Shown piece after piece: positions 7,935-15,808 of a stretch of DNA of 64,000 nt. The DNA is taken from positions 62,001-126,000 of the forward strand of contig JBKQHQ010000259.1 in NCBI GenBank assembly GCA_052148715.1, given 5' to 3'. Every line of letters starts with the position of its first letter. Position 1 is the stretch's first letter. The notes under the pieces were generated by a model that ran no database searches, was not told the origin of the DNA, and saw only the letters and a list, made by a program, of their open reading frames with translations. Source of the stretch: JBKQHQ01 sp052148715. Its GTDB lineage: Bacteria; Pseudomonadota; Alphaproteobacteria; Rhizobiales; Xanthobacteraceae. The translations under genes were made by a program, and so were the position numbers.

Positions 7935-9776
7935 ATGAATTCTGAGCTAACAATGGCGTGGGGCGGTCTCCGAGACGAAGCAGGGTCTCCGGCGGTTACT
8001 GTAGCTGTGATCGACGGCCCTTATGACGCAGTGGGCCTATCCGGAGTTTTGGCGAGAACGCCCATTTCGCTCGGTCAAAATGCGTGTTTGATACCCGGAG
8101 CGGCCTGCGGGCACGGCACGTTTGTGATTGGGCTTTTGGGAGCACGGTGCGACGCGCCGGTTCCAGGTCTTTGCCCCGACTGCAAGCTGCTCCACATCCC
8201 ACTATTTTCGGACGAAGACTCCAGCGGAATTGATGTCTCTCAACTCGCGTCCGCGATCGAAACGGCAGTCGAGGCCGGTGCGCGCCTGATTAATCTAAGC
8301 CTTGCAATCCTTGGCGACGGTGGCGAATATCACGCCGCCCTTGGCACAGCGTTGGACGAAGCCCGTGCTGCTGGCACGGTTGTTATGGCTGCCGCCGGCA
8401 ATCAAGGTCGCCTCGCAAGAGGGCAGCTTCTGTCGCATCCGGCGACGATCCCGGTTGTTGCCGTGGATGCGACCGGCCAATTGCTTCCATCCTCCAATCT
8501 CTCAACGGAAATCGCCCACCGGGGAGTCGCAATGCCAGGCGGCGAACTTCTCGGTTATGGTCCGGGCGGAACATCGACGCGGATGTCAGGCACAAGTGTA
8601 GCTACCGCGGTGGCAACGGGCACGCTGGCTGCCATTTGGTCTTCGCGGCCGGATGTCACTGGCGCTGATATTTGCGCGGCGATCGCGCAACTCCGGCCGC
8701 GCGATGAATTCTTGCCGCCGACGCTCGATTACCGGCAAGTGGTCGCCGCGTTGGACGCGGCCAAGAGCACTCAAAACGGCGTGACACCCGCGTGGGGTCT
8801 ACACGTCCGGTCGGCACACCACGGAAACGTTTGGGGGAAAGGGATCATGGAACCGAACAAAGGGGCTATCACAGCTTCAACGCCTGCCGACCAATCCATT
8901 AGAGCGCGGCCGGCGCCGGTCGCATTAGCTGGCGGGGTGGGTGCGTGCAGCTGCGGCGCGCCGGGCGGTGTGTGCAGCTGCTCTGGGGATCACGGCGACG
9001 GCAGCGGGTTCGTCTACGCCATCGGCACGGTTGAGGTAGAATATCCTTATCTCGCCATCGAGCGCGAGATGCAACGGCTGGCAGTCGCGATGGACGTGGA
9101 ATCACCTGAGCCGGACAAAGAAATGCCAATGAAGCTGACAGAGAGCCGGATCTGGCAGCACACCGTCCTAACAACAGACCCGAAGAGAACGCGCTATATC
9201 GCGCGGCAACTCTCCTGGCGGCTGACAATCGAGGATTGTCCTGCCTATGTACTCAAGCTACGCGACCAAAACGACCTTGACGATTTGATCGATTGCCTAA
9301 AGCGTCCAAAATATCCCAAACTGGGCGGCGACGACGATCAGATTGCCCGTCCGGAAGACTTGGATGTTGTGGTTGGCGTCAAAGGGAACCAAACGTCGGA
9401 CGGGATCGAGGTCCTGGTGGATCAGATTTTTACGATCGAAGGCAACCAGCTCGTGCAGAATAACGAGCTATTCGGATATCTCGCGCAACTCGCGGACAAT
9501 TTCGGACTTACCGACCGCGATCGTGCGTACAATTTCTTGGCAGCTCGATATACGATTCCCTATGGTAAGTTGGCCAAGGTACACCGAGACTACCAACTGG
9601 CGGGCGCACCCACAATCTTGTCGCGGCTCTCCAACGGTGCCAGCCGCATTGTGGACGTGATATTCACTTTCAGGGGCACCAAAGCCCTGATCGAAAAGAA
9701 GTATTTCATGCGAATCGATGTCACCAACGAGTTCCCGATGATCACCAGCGGACTGCAGCCTTATCTTGATCGCTGA
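7935..9776 (+). CDS. PatA/PatG-family (cyanobactin maturation-type) subtilisin-like protease
   Basis: A 613-residue protein in two parts. Residues 1-280 are an S8 subtilase domain with the catalytic triad Asp-27 (VIDGP), His-60 (CGHGTF) and Ser-221 (MSGTSVATA) and oxyanion Asn-156 (AAAGNQG). Residues about 357-613 match the C-terminal domain of PatG-type proteases: FVYAIGTVEVEY, RYIARQLSW, the NFLAARY stretch and the final KYFMRIDVTNEFP...LQPYLDR. A linker (338-349) holds two CxC pairs. PatA cleaves precursor peptides and PatG cleaves and macrocyclises them. No signal peptide is seen, so it probably acts in the cytoplasm. A peptide gene begins 18 bases downstream. The start is the ATG directly before the fold. 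Confidence 0.85.
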   Translation: MNSELTMAWGGLRDEAGSPAVTVAVIDGPYDAVGLSGVLARTPISLGQNACLIPGAACGHGTFVIGLLGARCDAPVPGLCPDCKLLHIPLFSDEDSSGIDVSQLASAIETAVEAGARLINLSLAILGDGGEYHAALGTALDEARAAGTVVMAAAGNQGRLARGQLLSHPATIPVVAVDATGQLLPSSNLSTEIAHRGVAMPGGELLGYGPGGTSTRMSGTSVATAVATGTLAAIWSSRPDVTGADICAAIAQLRPRDEFLPPTLDYRQVVAALDAAKSTQNGVTPAWGLHVRSAHHGNVWGKGIMEPNKGAITASTPADQSIRARPAPVALAGGVGACSCGAPGGVCSCSGDHGDGSGFVYAIGTVEVEYPYLAIEREMQRLAVAMDVESPEPDKEMPMKLTESRIWQHTVLTTDPKRTRYIARQLSWRLTIEDCPAYVLKLRDQNDLDDLIDCLKRPKYPKLGGDDDQIARPEDLDVVVGVKGNQTSDGIEVLVDQIFTIEGNQLVQNNELFGYLAQLADNFGLTDRDRAYNFLAARYTIPYGKLAKVHRDYQLAGAPTILSRLSNGASRIVDVIFTFRGTKALIEKKYFMRIDVTNEFPMITSGLQPYLDR

Positions 9777-9794
9777 ACGCCAAAGGAGGTTTCC

Positions 9795-10079
9795 ATGGCA
9801 TCAATGCCCCCCATCGACGACGATATGGTCGAACTGTTCCGTAGAACCGGCAAGCGGCGGACTTCCTACTCCTCAACGAACTCGAGCAGTCGGCCAGTCA
9901 ACACTTCCCGCTTTGCCGCCGGCAGGAGCGGGGGCACACCCCGCGTCGTGCCACAAAGCGCGGATTGCGCTGGAAAAGATCTAGGTACGCCATGCGGTAC
10001 GCTGCTGTGCCCGGATGGTCGCAAAGCTATGCAATGCGATGGCAGCGGGGGTTGCACTGTGTATTCAGGATGTTCGTGA
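9795..10079 (+). CDS. Cysteine-rich peptide, candidate substrate of the PatA/PatG-type protease
   Basis: A 94-residue protein with a perfect ribosome-binding site (AAAGGAGG, 9782-9789) five bases before its ATG, 18 bases after the protease. The N-terminal half is polar and Ser/Thr/Arg-rich (about 15-55) and starts with an acidic patch, IDDDMVELF. The C-terminal third carries all six cysteines (58, 67, 72, 81, 87, 93) among Gly, Ser and Thr, ending CTVYSGCS. This leader-plus-Cys-rich-core layout, next to a maturation-type protease, fits a ribosomally made, modified peptide (RiPP) precursor. Against this, no YcaO cyclodehydratase, prenyltransferase or exporter is adjacent, and no repeated core or classic cyanobactin recognition sequence is present. 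A disulfide-bonded small protein is the alternative. Confidence 0.65.
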   Translation: MASMPPIDDDMVELFRRTGKRRTSYSSTNSSSRPVNTSRFAAGRSGGTPRVVPQSADCAGKDLGTPCGTLLCPDGRKAMQCDGSGGCTVYSGCS

Positions 10080-10145
10080 CTGCCTTGATGACCAAGGTGG
10101 GGAGCGTGTATCACTAAGACCCGCCGATCGGCGAGGCGTAAGGCT

Positions 10146-10156
10146 CCTCTTGCGGC
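10146..10156 (+). repeat. 11-base match to the tRNA-Thr 3' end (possible outer attachment remnant)
   Basis: CCTCTTGCGGC here is identical to tRNA-Thr bases 4503-4513. It lies exactly where the accessory stretch ends and the core-like GMC oxidoreductase begins. The match is short and may be chance. Confidence 0.3.
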
Positions 10157-10216
10157 CCGAGCGCTTGCTCCTCCCCGCCCGCTAGGCCGGACGCGTCGCC
10201 CGCAGAGCCGTGCGGC

Positions 10217-11851
10217 CTACGTGGCGTATGAGATCGCCTCCCTCCCTCGAATTATCTCAGACGCTCTCTCCGCGATCATGATCACCGGCGCGTTGATGTT
10301 GCCGCAAACGAGATCCGGCATCACCGAGGCATCAATGACGCGCAGGCCGTCGATCCCGTGCACGCGCAGCGTCGGGTCGACCACAGCCCGCTCATCACCC
10401 TCGGCGCCCATGCGGCAGGTTCCGGCGGGGTGATGCACGGTGATCGCGGTGCGGCGGATGAAGGCGTCGATGGCGGCGTCACTCGTCTCGTCGTGGCCCG
10501 GGGCGGTTTCCTTGGCGATGAACGGCGCCAGCGGTGGCTCGCGGGCGATGTCGCGCACGAGCTGGACCGAGCGTCGAAGCGCGGCGCGGTCGTAGTCGGT
10601 CGCGAGGAAATTTTGCTGGATGCGCGGGGCTGCCGCCGGGTCGGCGGAGGCGAGGCGGACGGTGCCGCGGCTCTGCGGGCGGGTCAGAACCGTCCGGCAG
10701 GCGAAGGCGTCGGTGAAGGGTTGTTTGAACGGCGCTAGGTAGGGCCAGGCGCCGAGCGGGGCGGCGGTGAAGAGAAGCTGCAGGTCCGGCTGCGCCAGTC
10801 CGGGGTTGCTCTTGAGGAAGGCGGTGAGGCCGCCGGGGACGTCGGAGGCAAAGCCGTCGCCAAAGAGGTACGCTTGGGCCAGCGCCACGCCGATGCGGTC
10901 GATCCGCATCATCTTGTGGAACGGGCCGGGCTCCTTGCGCTGGCAGAGCACGCTCACGGAAGCGTGGTCCTGCAAATTGGCGCCGACGCCTGGGAGCGGG
11001 ACTTTTACGTCGACGCCGTGCGCGGCGAGCTCGTTCGGCGCGCCGATGCCGGAGAGCATCAAAAGCTGCGGCGAGTTGATCACGCCGGCCGACAGCAGCA
11101 CCTCGCGCTCCGCTCGGGCGACGTGTTTTTGCCCCTGGCGAAGATATTCGACGCCGACGGCGCGGCCATGCTCGATGAGGATGCGGGTCGCGAGCGCCTT
11201 GACGACGACCCGCACGCGGCCACGCCGCAGCGCGGGCTTTAGATAGGCGACGGCGGCGCTGCAGCGGCGGCCGTTGCGGATCGACATCTGCAGCATGCCG
11301 AAGCCGTCCTGCCGCTCGCCATTGTAGTCGTCGGTCCAGGGATGGCCGGCGCGTTGCGCGGCGGCGCGATAAGCGCCGATCAGCGGGTCCTGGTAGCGGC
11401 AGGTCTGCACCGTGATTGGGCCGTCGCCGCCGCGGAATTCGCTCGCGCCGCCCTCCCAGGATTCTTGCCGGCGGAAGTACGGCAGGACGTGCGCAAAATC
11501 CCACTGCGGCAGCCCGTAGGATGCCCAGCGTTCGTAGTCCTGGCGGTTCCCGCGCACATAGGCCATGGCATTGATCGACGATGATCCGCCGACCACTTTT
11601 CCGCGCGCGCATTCGACGCGGCGGCCGTCGACGCTCGGCTCGGGCTCGGCGAAATACATCCAGTCATGCAGGCGGTGCTGCAGGATGTGGCCCCAGGCCA
11701 GCGGGATGTGGATCCACGGGTCGCGATCCCACCCTCCGGCCTCGAGGACAAGTATCTTGACGCCGTCATCCTCGCTCAGGCGGCCGGCAAGCGTGCATCC
11801 CGCAGAGCCCGCGCCGACGATGACGTAGTCGTGGCTTTCACGGCTCGCCAT
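10217..11851 (-). CDS. GMC-family FAD oxidoreductase (choline dehydrogenase-like)
   Basis: A 544-residue flavoprotein that oxidises an alcohol substrate. It has the FAD-binding IVGAGSAG at 11-18, GMC signature 1 (ARGKVVGGSSSINAM, 82-96), signature 2 (GVINSPQLLMLSGIG) and the active-site pair His-474 (HHPAGTCRMG) and Asn-518 (GNINAPVIMIAER). The substrate cannot be told from sequence; many annotated choline dehydrogenases of this type act on other alcohols. It starts three bases after the stop of the solute-binding protein and is the last gene of the ABC importer operon, so its substrate is probably what that importer brings in or a product of it. Confidence 0.92.
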   Translation of the reverse strand: MASRESHDYVIVGAGSAGCTLAGRLSEDDGVKILVLEAGGWDRDPWIHIPLAWGHILQHRLHDWMYFAEPEPSVDGRRVECARGKVVGGSSSINAMAYVRGNRQDYERWASYGLPQWDFAHVLPYFRRQESWEGGASEFRGGDGPITVQTCRYQDPLIGAYRAAAQRAGHPWTDDYNGERQDGFGMLQMSIRNGRRCSAAVAYLKPALRRGRVRVVVKALATRILIEHGRAVGVEYLRQGQKHVARAEREVLLSAGVINSPQLLMLSGIGAPNELAAHGVDVKVPLPGVGANLQDHASVSVLCQRKEPGPFHKMMRIDRIGVALAQAYLFGDGFASDVPGGLTAFLKSNPGLAQPDLQLLFTAAPLGAWPYLAPFKQPFTDAFACRTVLTRPQSRGTVRLASADPAAAPRIQQNFLATDYDRAALRRSVQLVRDIAREPPLAPFIAKETAPGHDETSDAAIDAFIRRTAITVHHPAGTCRMGAEGDERAVVDPTLRVHGIDGLRVIDASVMPDLVCGNINAPVIMIAERASEIIRGREAISYAT

Positions 11852-11854
11852 GAG

Positions 11855-12883
11855 CTAGCGACGCAGCGGCTTCGCGGCTTCCGCAAAGTGGCTGTCATAG
11901 CCCCCCGTGGGGCTCGCTTCCTTCGGCAGCACCGCTTGGCTCTGCAGCGTCTGCACGGTTTCGGTCCACTGTTTGGCCGAGATCACGCCGATGCCGCGCT
12001 CCCTGCTGGTCTCGTTGAAGAAGGTGTGGTCGATGTCGGCCTTGAGCTGCTCGCCCAGCAATTCGCTCTTTTCCTTATATTCAGGGTTGGCCTTGACGAC
12101 GATGTCGACGGCGCCCTTCGGGTCCGCGATGACGTCCTGGAACGCCTGCAGGTAGGCGGTGACGAAACGCTGCACGAGATCCGGACGCTCGGCGATCATC
12201 TTCTCCGAGGTGAACAGGCCGGAGCCATAGGCATGGTAGCCGTAGTCAGCGCCCTGCAGGATCGACAGCGAGCCCGGGCCGCCGGTCTTGGCCTCGAGCT
12301 CCGGGACTTCGGCGTCGATATAGCCGGGCACCGCATCGACTCGTCCGAGCACCAGATAGCTTTCATAGGGCGGTGCCACAGTGCTTTGTTTGACGTCCTG
12401 CAGGTTCATGCCGTTCTGCGCAAAGAACGCCTTGAGGAAGATGTAGGTCGAGCCGGAGGGATGCACGCCGATATTCAGCCCCTTGAGGTCGTCCGGCTTG
12501 GTCAGCGGATTGCGCGCCTTGACGCTGAGCATCGCCAGGGGGCTGCGCTGGTTGACCGCCACCAATGCCACCGCGGGAATATTTTGTGAGCGGGCGACCA
12601 GAAGCGTCGGCAAGTCGCCGAAGCCGAACTCGGCGTTGCCGTTGGCGACGAGCCGCAGCGCGTCGGTCGAGCCGGTGCCCTTGCGGATGGCGGTGACGGT
12701 GATCCCGTTCTTCTCGAAATAGCCCTTGTCTCTGGCGACGAAGAACATCGCGTGGTTGCCGCGCACGACCCAATCGAGCTGCACCGAGACCTGATCGGCC
12801 GCCCGCGCCGGCGCCGCAGCAAAGATCGCCGCCGCCAAGAGGCAGCTGATGGCCAAACGATCGATCACGAAGCTCTGTCGCAT
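11855..12883 (-). CDS. ABC importer solute-binding protein, NMT1/SsuA type
   Basis: A 342-residue periplasmic binding protein with a cleavable signal peptide (about 1-28, ending AAPARAA). The mature part begins with VSVQLDWVVRGNHAMFFVAR, the pattern of NMT1/THI5 and SsuA/TauA-like proteins that bind sulfonates, nitrate, thiamine precursors or aromatic acids. The ligand is not clear. It lies 39 bases after the permease gene and just before the GMC oxidoreductase. The neighbouring ring-cleavage dioxygenase makes an aromatic acid a reasonable guess. Confidence 0.9.
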   Translation of the reverse strand: MRQSFVIDRLAISCLLAAAIFAAAPARAADQVSVQLDWVVRGNHAMFFVARDKGYFEKNGITVTAIRKGTGSTDALRLVANGNAEFGFGDLPTLLVARSQNIPAVALVAVNQRSPLAMLSVKARNPLTKPDDLKGLNIGVHPSGSTYIFLKAFFAQNGMNLQDVKQSTVAPPYESYLVLGRVDAVPGYIDAEVPELEAKTGGPGSLSILQGADYGYHAYGSGLFTSEKMIAERPDLVQRFVTAYLQAFQDVIADPKGAVDIVVKANPEYKEKSELLGEQLKADIDHTFFNETSRERGIGVISAKQWTETVQTLQSQAVLPKEASPTGGYDSHFAEAAKPLRR

Positions 12884-12922
12884 GTCGCTCTCCGTTCTGA
12901 TGGTTACGGCATAGTTGCACGA

Positions 12923-13756
12923 TTATCCGCTACGCGCCGGGCCATGCTCGTCGATCGTGCGCGGCACCCAGGTGATGAAACGATGCTCGATCGCTTCCAC
13001 CGCATAAAAGAAGACGAGCCCGAGGAGGGATACCTCGACCAGCGCCGCAAACACTAGCGGCGCCTCCATTTGTGTCGAGGCGAACTGGATCATGTAGCCG
13101 AGGCCGGCCGACGCCCCGGCAAACTCACCAACAATGGCGCCGATCACGCTCAGGGTGACGGCGATCTTCAGCCCCGACATCAGCTGCGGCAGCGAATTGG
13201 GGATTTGCACCCGGCGCAAAATTTCCGTCCGCGTTGCGCCGACCGAGCGCATGAGGATAACGAGGTTCTGGTCGACCGACTGCAGCCCGGCCAGCATATC
13301 GAGTGCGACGGGAAAGAAGGCAATCACCACGATCAGTGCGACTTTCGGCTGGAGATCATAGCCGAACCAGAGGATAAAGAGCGGCGCCAGGGCGATCTTC
13401 GGCACGGTTTGAAACAGGACTACCAGCGGATAGAGGGCGCGGCCGAAGGCATCGAAGCGCGCAACGACGAGCGCCACGGCTATTCCGACGACGCCGGAGA
13501 GGATAAATCCGAAAAGCACCTCCTCGGCCGTCACCCGGGCGGCGGTGAACAGCTCGTCTTGCCTGAATATCAATACGGAGGCGACGGTCGATGGCGCCGG
13601 CAGCACGAAGGTCGGAAGATGAAAGAGGCGAGTTGTAGCTTCCCAAAGCGCCAGCATGATCGCGACGAGTATCAGCGTCGGCGCCATCCGCATCAGGCCG
13701 AACCCGACGCTACGGGTCCAGCGAGCTGCGGGCGGGATGGCGGACAGGCTGCTCAT
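12923..13756 (-). CDS. ABC importer permease, SsuC/TauC type
   Basis: A 277-residue inner-membrane permease with about six membrane segments and the BPD-type EAA loop (around MRSVGATRTEILRRVQIP). The frame is open further upstream, but the ATG at 13756 overlaps the ATPase stop as ATGA and begins directly before the usual N-terminal region. It forms the membrane channel of the importer encoded by 11855-14601. Confidence 0.92.
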   Translation of the reverse strand: MSSLSAIPPAARWTRSVGFGLMRMAPTLILVAIMLALWEATTRLFHLPTFVLPAPSTVASVLIFRQDELFTAARVTAEEVLFGFILSGVVGIAVALVVARFDAFGRALYPLVVLFQTVPKIALAPLFILWFGYDLQPKVALIVVIAFFPVALDMLAGLQSVDQNLVILMRSVGATRTEILRRVQIPNSLPQLMSGLKIAVTLSVIGAIVGEFAGASAGLGYMIQFASTQMEAPLVFAALVEVSLLGLVFFYAVEAIEHRFITWVPRTIDEHGPARSG

Positions 13757-14601
13757 GAACCGCGCGCCCTTGCATGTCCCTCCTTCAAGATCCGCCGCAG
13801 GCGCGCCGCCGATTGGCCGAACTCGGCGGCGGCATAAGTCTCCTCGCCGCGCGGATAGGAAAGCCCTATCGGCACCGTCGCGCTGATCCGGGCTGGATCG
13901 GTCGCCATCACATGCACCTCGCGCGAGAGAAACACCGCCTCCTCGATCGAATGGGTCACGAGCACGATGGTCTTGCCGGTGCGCTCCCATATTTCCAGCA
14001 GAAAGTCGCTCATCTCCTCGCGCGTGATGGCGTCGAGCGCGCCGAACGGCTCGTCCATCAACAGCACCTCGGGATCAAGCGCGAGCGCGCGTGCGATGGC
14101 GACCCGTTGGCGCATCCCGCCCGACAGCTGCGCCGGCCGTTTTTGGGCTGCGTCCTCTAGTCCGACTAGGCGGAGCATGTCGCGTGCCCGGTCGCGGATG
14201 GCCGCGCGCGGCGACTGCTTGTCGGCAATCTCCATCAGGAGCGAAACGTTGTCGATCGCGCTCTTCCAGGGCATCAAGGTCGCGTCCTGGAAAACAATGC
14301 CGATCCGGCGTTGCCGCAACGCCTGCGCCGGTTCCAGGCCGGCGACGCGCACGTATCCCTCGGTCGGGGGGAGAAGGCCCGCGAGCACCTTCAGCAGCGT
14401 GCTCTTGCCGCAGCCGGATGGTCCGATCAGCGACGTGAATCCGCCCTTGGGCACGCTCAACGAGATGTCGTCGAGCACGCGATGGCGAGCGGTGCCGGTG
14501 TAGAAATCGACCGAGACGCCGGACGCCGAAATGTGCGCCGGCGCATCGCCAGCTGGCGGGGTTGCCAGTTCGAGCACCGGGCTATCGGACAACACGGTCA
14601 C
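13753..14601 (-). CDS. ABC importer ATPase, SsuB/TauB type
   Basis: A 282-residue ATPase with Walker A GPSGCGKST (60-68), Q-loop VFQDATLMPW, signature LSGGMRQRVAIARAL (from 159) and Walker B VLLMDEP (Glu-184), then the D-loop FGALD. This pattern, including the LMPW segment, is typical of nitrate/sulfonate/taurine-type importers. It energises the permease encoded by the overlapping next gene. It begins 40 bases after the glutathione transferase stop, so the importer is probably transcribed with the upstream catabolic genes. Confidence 0.93.
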   Translation of the reverse strand: MTVLSDSPVLELATPPAGDAPAHISASGVSVDFYTGTARHRVLDDISLSVPKGGFTSLIGPSGCGKSTLLKVLAGLLPPTEGYVRVAGLEPAQALRQRRIGIVFQDATLMPWKSAIDNVSLLMEIADKQSPRAAIRDRARDMLRLVGLEDAAQKRPAQLSGGMRQRVAIARALALDPEVLLMDEPFGALDAITREEMSDFLLEIWERTGKTIVLVTHSIEEAVFLSREVHVMATDPARISATVPIGLSYPRGEETYAAAEFGQSAARLRRILKEGHARARGS

Positions 14602-14640
14602 TCCTGAAAGCTCCCGGCAAGCGCCCTGCCCGGGCGTGGT

Positions 14641-15237
14641 TCATCCGGCGGCGGTGGCTTTGGCGAAGGTCGGACGCTGCTTGAGTCGATCGCACCAGGC
14701 CTGAAGATGCGGCAACGGCGGCAGCGGATACGGAAAGGCGACACAGCGGCGCACGATCGGCCCGGAGCAAATATCCGCCAGGCTGAACCGATCGTCGGCG
14801 AGCCACGGATGCTTTGCGAGCTCTCCGTCCATGATCTTCAACTCGTTCGCAAGGTTCGTGCCGACGTCAGCGGCGCGCTCCGTTTCCGGCTTCTTGGCAT
14901 CGCGGAAGCCTGCCAAAAAAACCGGATTGAGGGCCGCTAGCGTCCAGTCCATCCAGCGGTCGACATAGCTGCGCGCGGCCGGCTCGGAGGGATAGAGATC
15001 AGAGCCGGCCTTGGCTGCAAGATAGCGCAGGATCGTGTGGGATTCCCAAATCGCCAGATTGCCGTCCACGAGCGTCGGCACCTTCCGGGTCGGGTTCATG
15101 GCGAGATATTCGGGGGTGCCGGTATTCTCGAACTGGCGACCGTAGTCTTCCCGTTTGTAATCGATACCGAGCTCTTCCAAGAGGAAGAGAACCTTTTGCA
15201 CATTGCCAGAGGTGGCGCGGCCGAGCAGACGCAGCAT
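14641..15237 (-). CDS. Glutathione S-transferase family protein
   Basis: A 198-residue two-domain GST: thioredoxin-like N-domain (1-80, with MNPTRKVPTL and WESHTILRYLA, the cis-Pro and Ser-Glu glutathione contacts) and helical C-domain (90-198). The start ATG at 15237 shares one base with the RidA-like gene stop (TGATG) and follows AAAGGAG. In gentisate pathways a glutathione-dependent isomerase often follows ring cleavage, but those are usually zeta class with an SSC motif near the N-terminus; this one has ATSGN, so that role is uncertain. It resembles the second GST at 62917 in its N-domain. Confidence 0.88.
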   Translation of the reverse strand: MLRLLGRATSGNVQKVLFLLEELGIDYKREDYGRQFENTGTPEYLAMNPTRKVPTLVDGNLAIWESHTILRYLAAKAGSDLYPSEPAARSYVDRWMDWTLAALNPVFLAGFRDAKKPETERAADVGTNLANELKIMDGELAKHPWLADDRFSLADICSGPIVRRCVAFPYPLPPLPHLQAWCDRLKQRPTFAKATAAG

Positions 15238-15629
15238 CACTCGTCTCCTTTCAGCGGACAATAGGCGATACAATCCATCTCGATGCGGGTGCTGATGACG
15301 GCGCGCGCCTCGACCGTGGTGCGGGCCAGGCGGCCCTCGGGGAAGTAATCCTTGAAGACCGCGTTGTAGCGCGCAAAGTCGCGCGCGTCCTCGAGATAGG
15401 TCGTTACTTTCACAACATCATCGAGCGAGCAACCCGCGGCCGCCAGCACGCGCTTGATGGCCTCGATGGTAGCGCGGGTCTCTTCCTCGATGGTGCCCGA
15501 CGTCATCACGCCCTTTTCGTCCTTGGGGACTTGACCGGAGACAAAAACGAAATCGCCCGCGCGCACCGCGGGATGGAAGGGCAGATTGGGATTTTTTGGA
15601 CCGATGACCTGAACCGAGCTTTCGCTCAT
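15237..15629 (-). CDS. RidA-family (YjgF/YER057c/UK114) protein
   Basis: A 130-residue protein with the RidA fold motifs: GDFVFVSGQVP near the N-terminus, VVKVTTYLEDARDFARYNAVF in the middle (broken here to its key parts VTTYL and NAVF), and RTTVEARA close to the C-terminal catalytic Arg region of the family. RidA proteins deaminate reactive enamine/imine intermediates, while many paralogues in catabolic operons have pathway-specific hydrolytic or unknown roles. The ATG at 15629 follows AGAGGGA. It is coupled to the next gene by a TGATG overlap. Its place beside a dioxygenase suggests a pathway-specific role. Confidence 0.88.
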   Translation of the reverse strand: MSESSVQVIGPKNPNLPFHPAVRAGDFVFVSGQVPKDEKGVMTSGTIEEETRATIEAIKRVLAAAGCSLDDVVKVTTYLEDARDFARYNAVFKDYFPEGRLARTTVEARAVISTRIEMDCIAYCPLKGDE

Positions 15630-15649
15630 CGCGCATTCCCTCTGCGCGT

Positions 15650-15735
15650 CATGGCCGTGCTCGTCACGGCCATCCACGACTGTTCCCGGCCATAAGCAAG
15701 ACGTGGATGGCCGGAACAAGTCCGGCTATGACGCG
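15650..15735. repeat. REP-like palindromic repeat
   Basis: Two arms (about 15651-15683 and 15702-15734) are inverted copies matching at 26 of 33 positions and built around GGCCATCCACG / CGTGGATGGCC. Such dispersed palindromes are common between genes in Bradyrhizobium-type genomes. It sits in the gap between the LVIVD-repeat gene and the RidA-like gene and may form a hairpin in the operon mRNA. Confidence 0.65.
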
Positions 15736-15808
15736 GATGGTACGAGCGCGCCCCATGATCCGGTGGATTTTTTGTTGCAGCGTTCACTGCGACCTCGGCT
15801 GTGATGCG

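Noticed and set aside
9766..9984. 72-codon frame overlapping the Cys-rich peptide
   Set aside because: The frame at 9795 has the perfect ribosome-binding site and a sensible stop; this one does not.
10183..10219. TAGGCCG / CGGCCTA inverted repeat at the end of the GMC gene as a terminator
   Set aside because: The loop is 23 bases and the arm overlaps the stop codon; too weak to list.
14641..15237. GST as the maleylpyruvate isomerase of a gentisate pathway
   Set aside because: The zeta-class SSC motif is absent, so the specific name is not supported.
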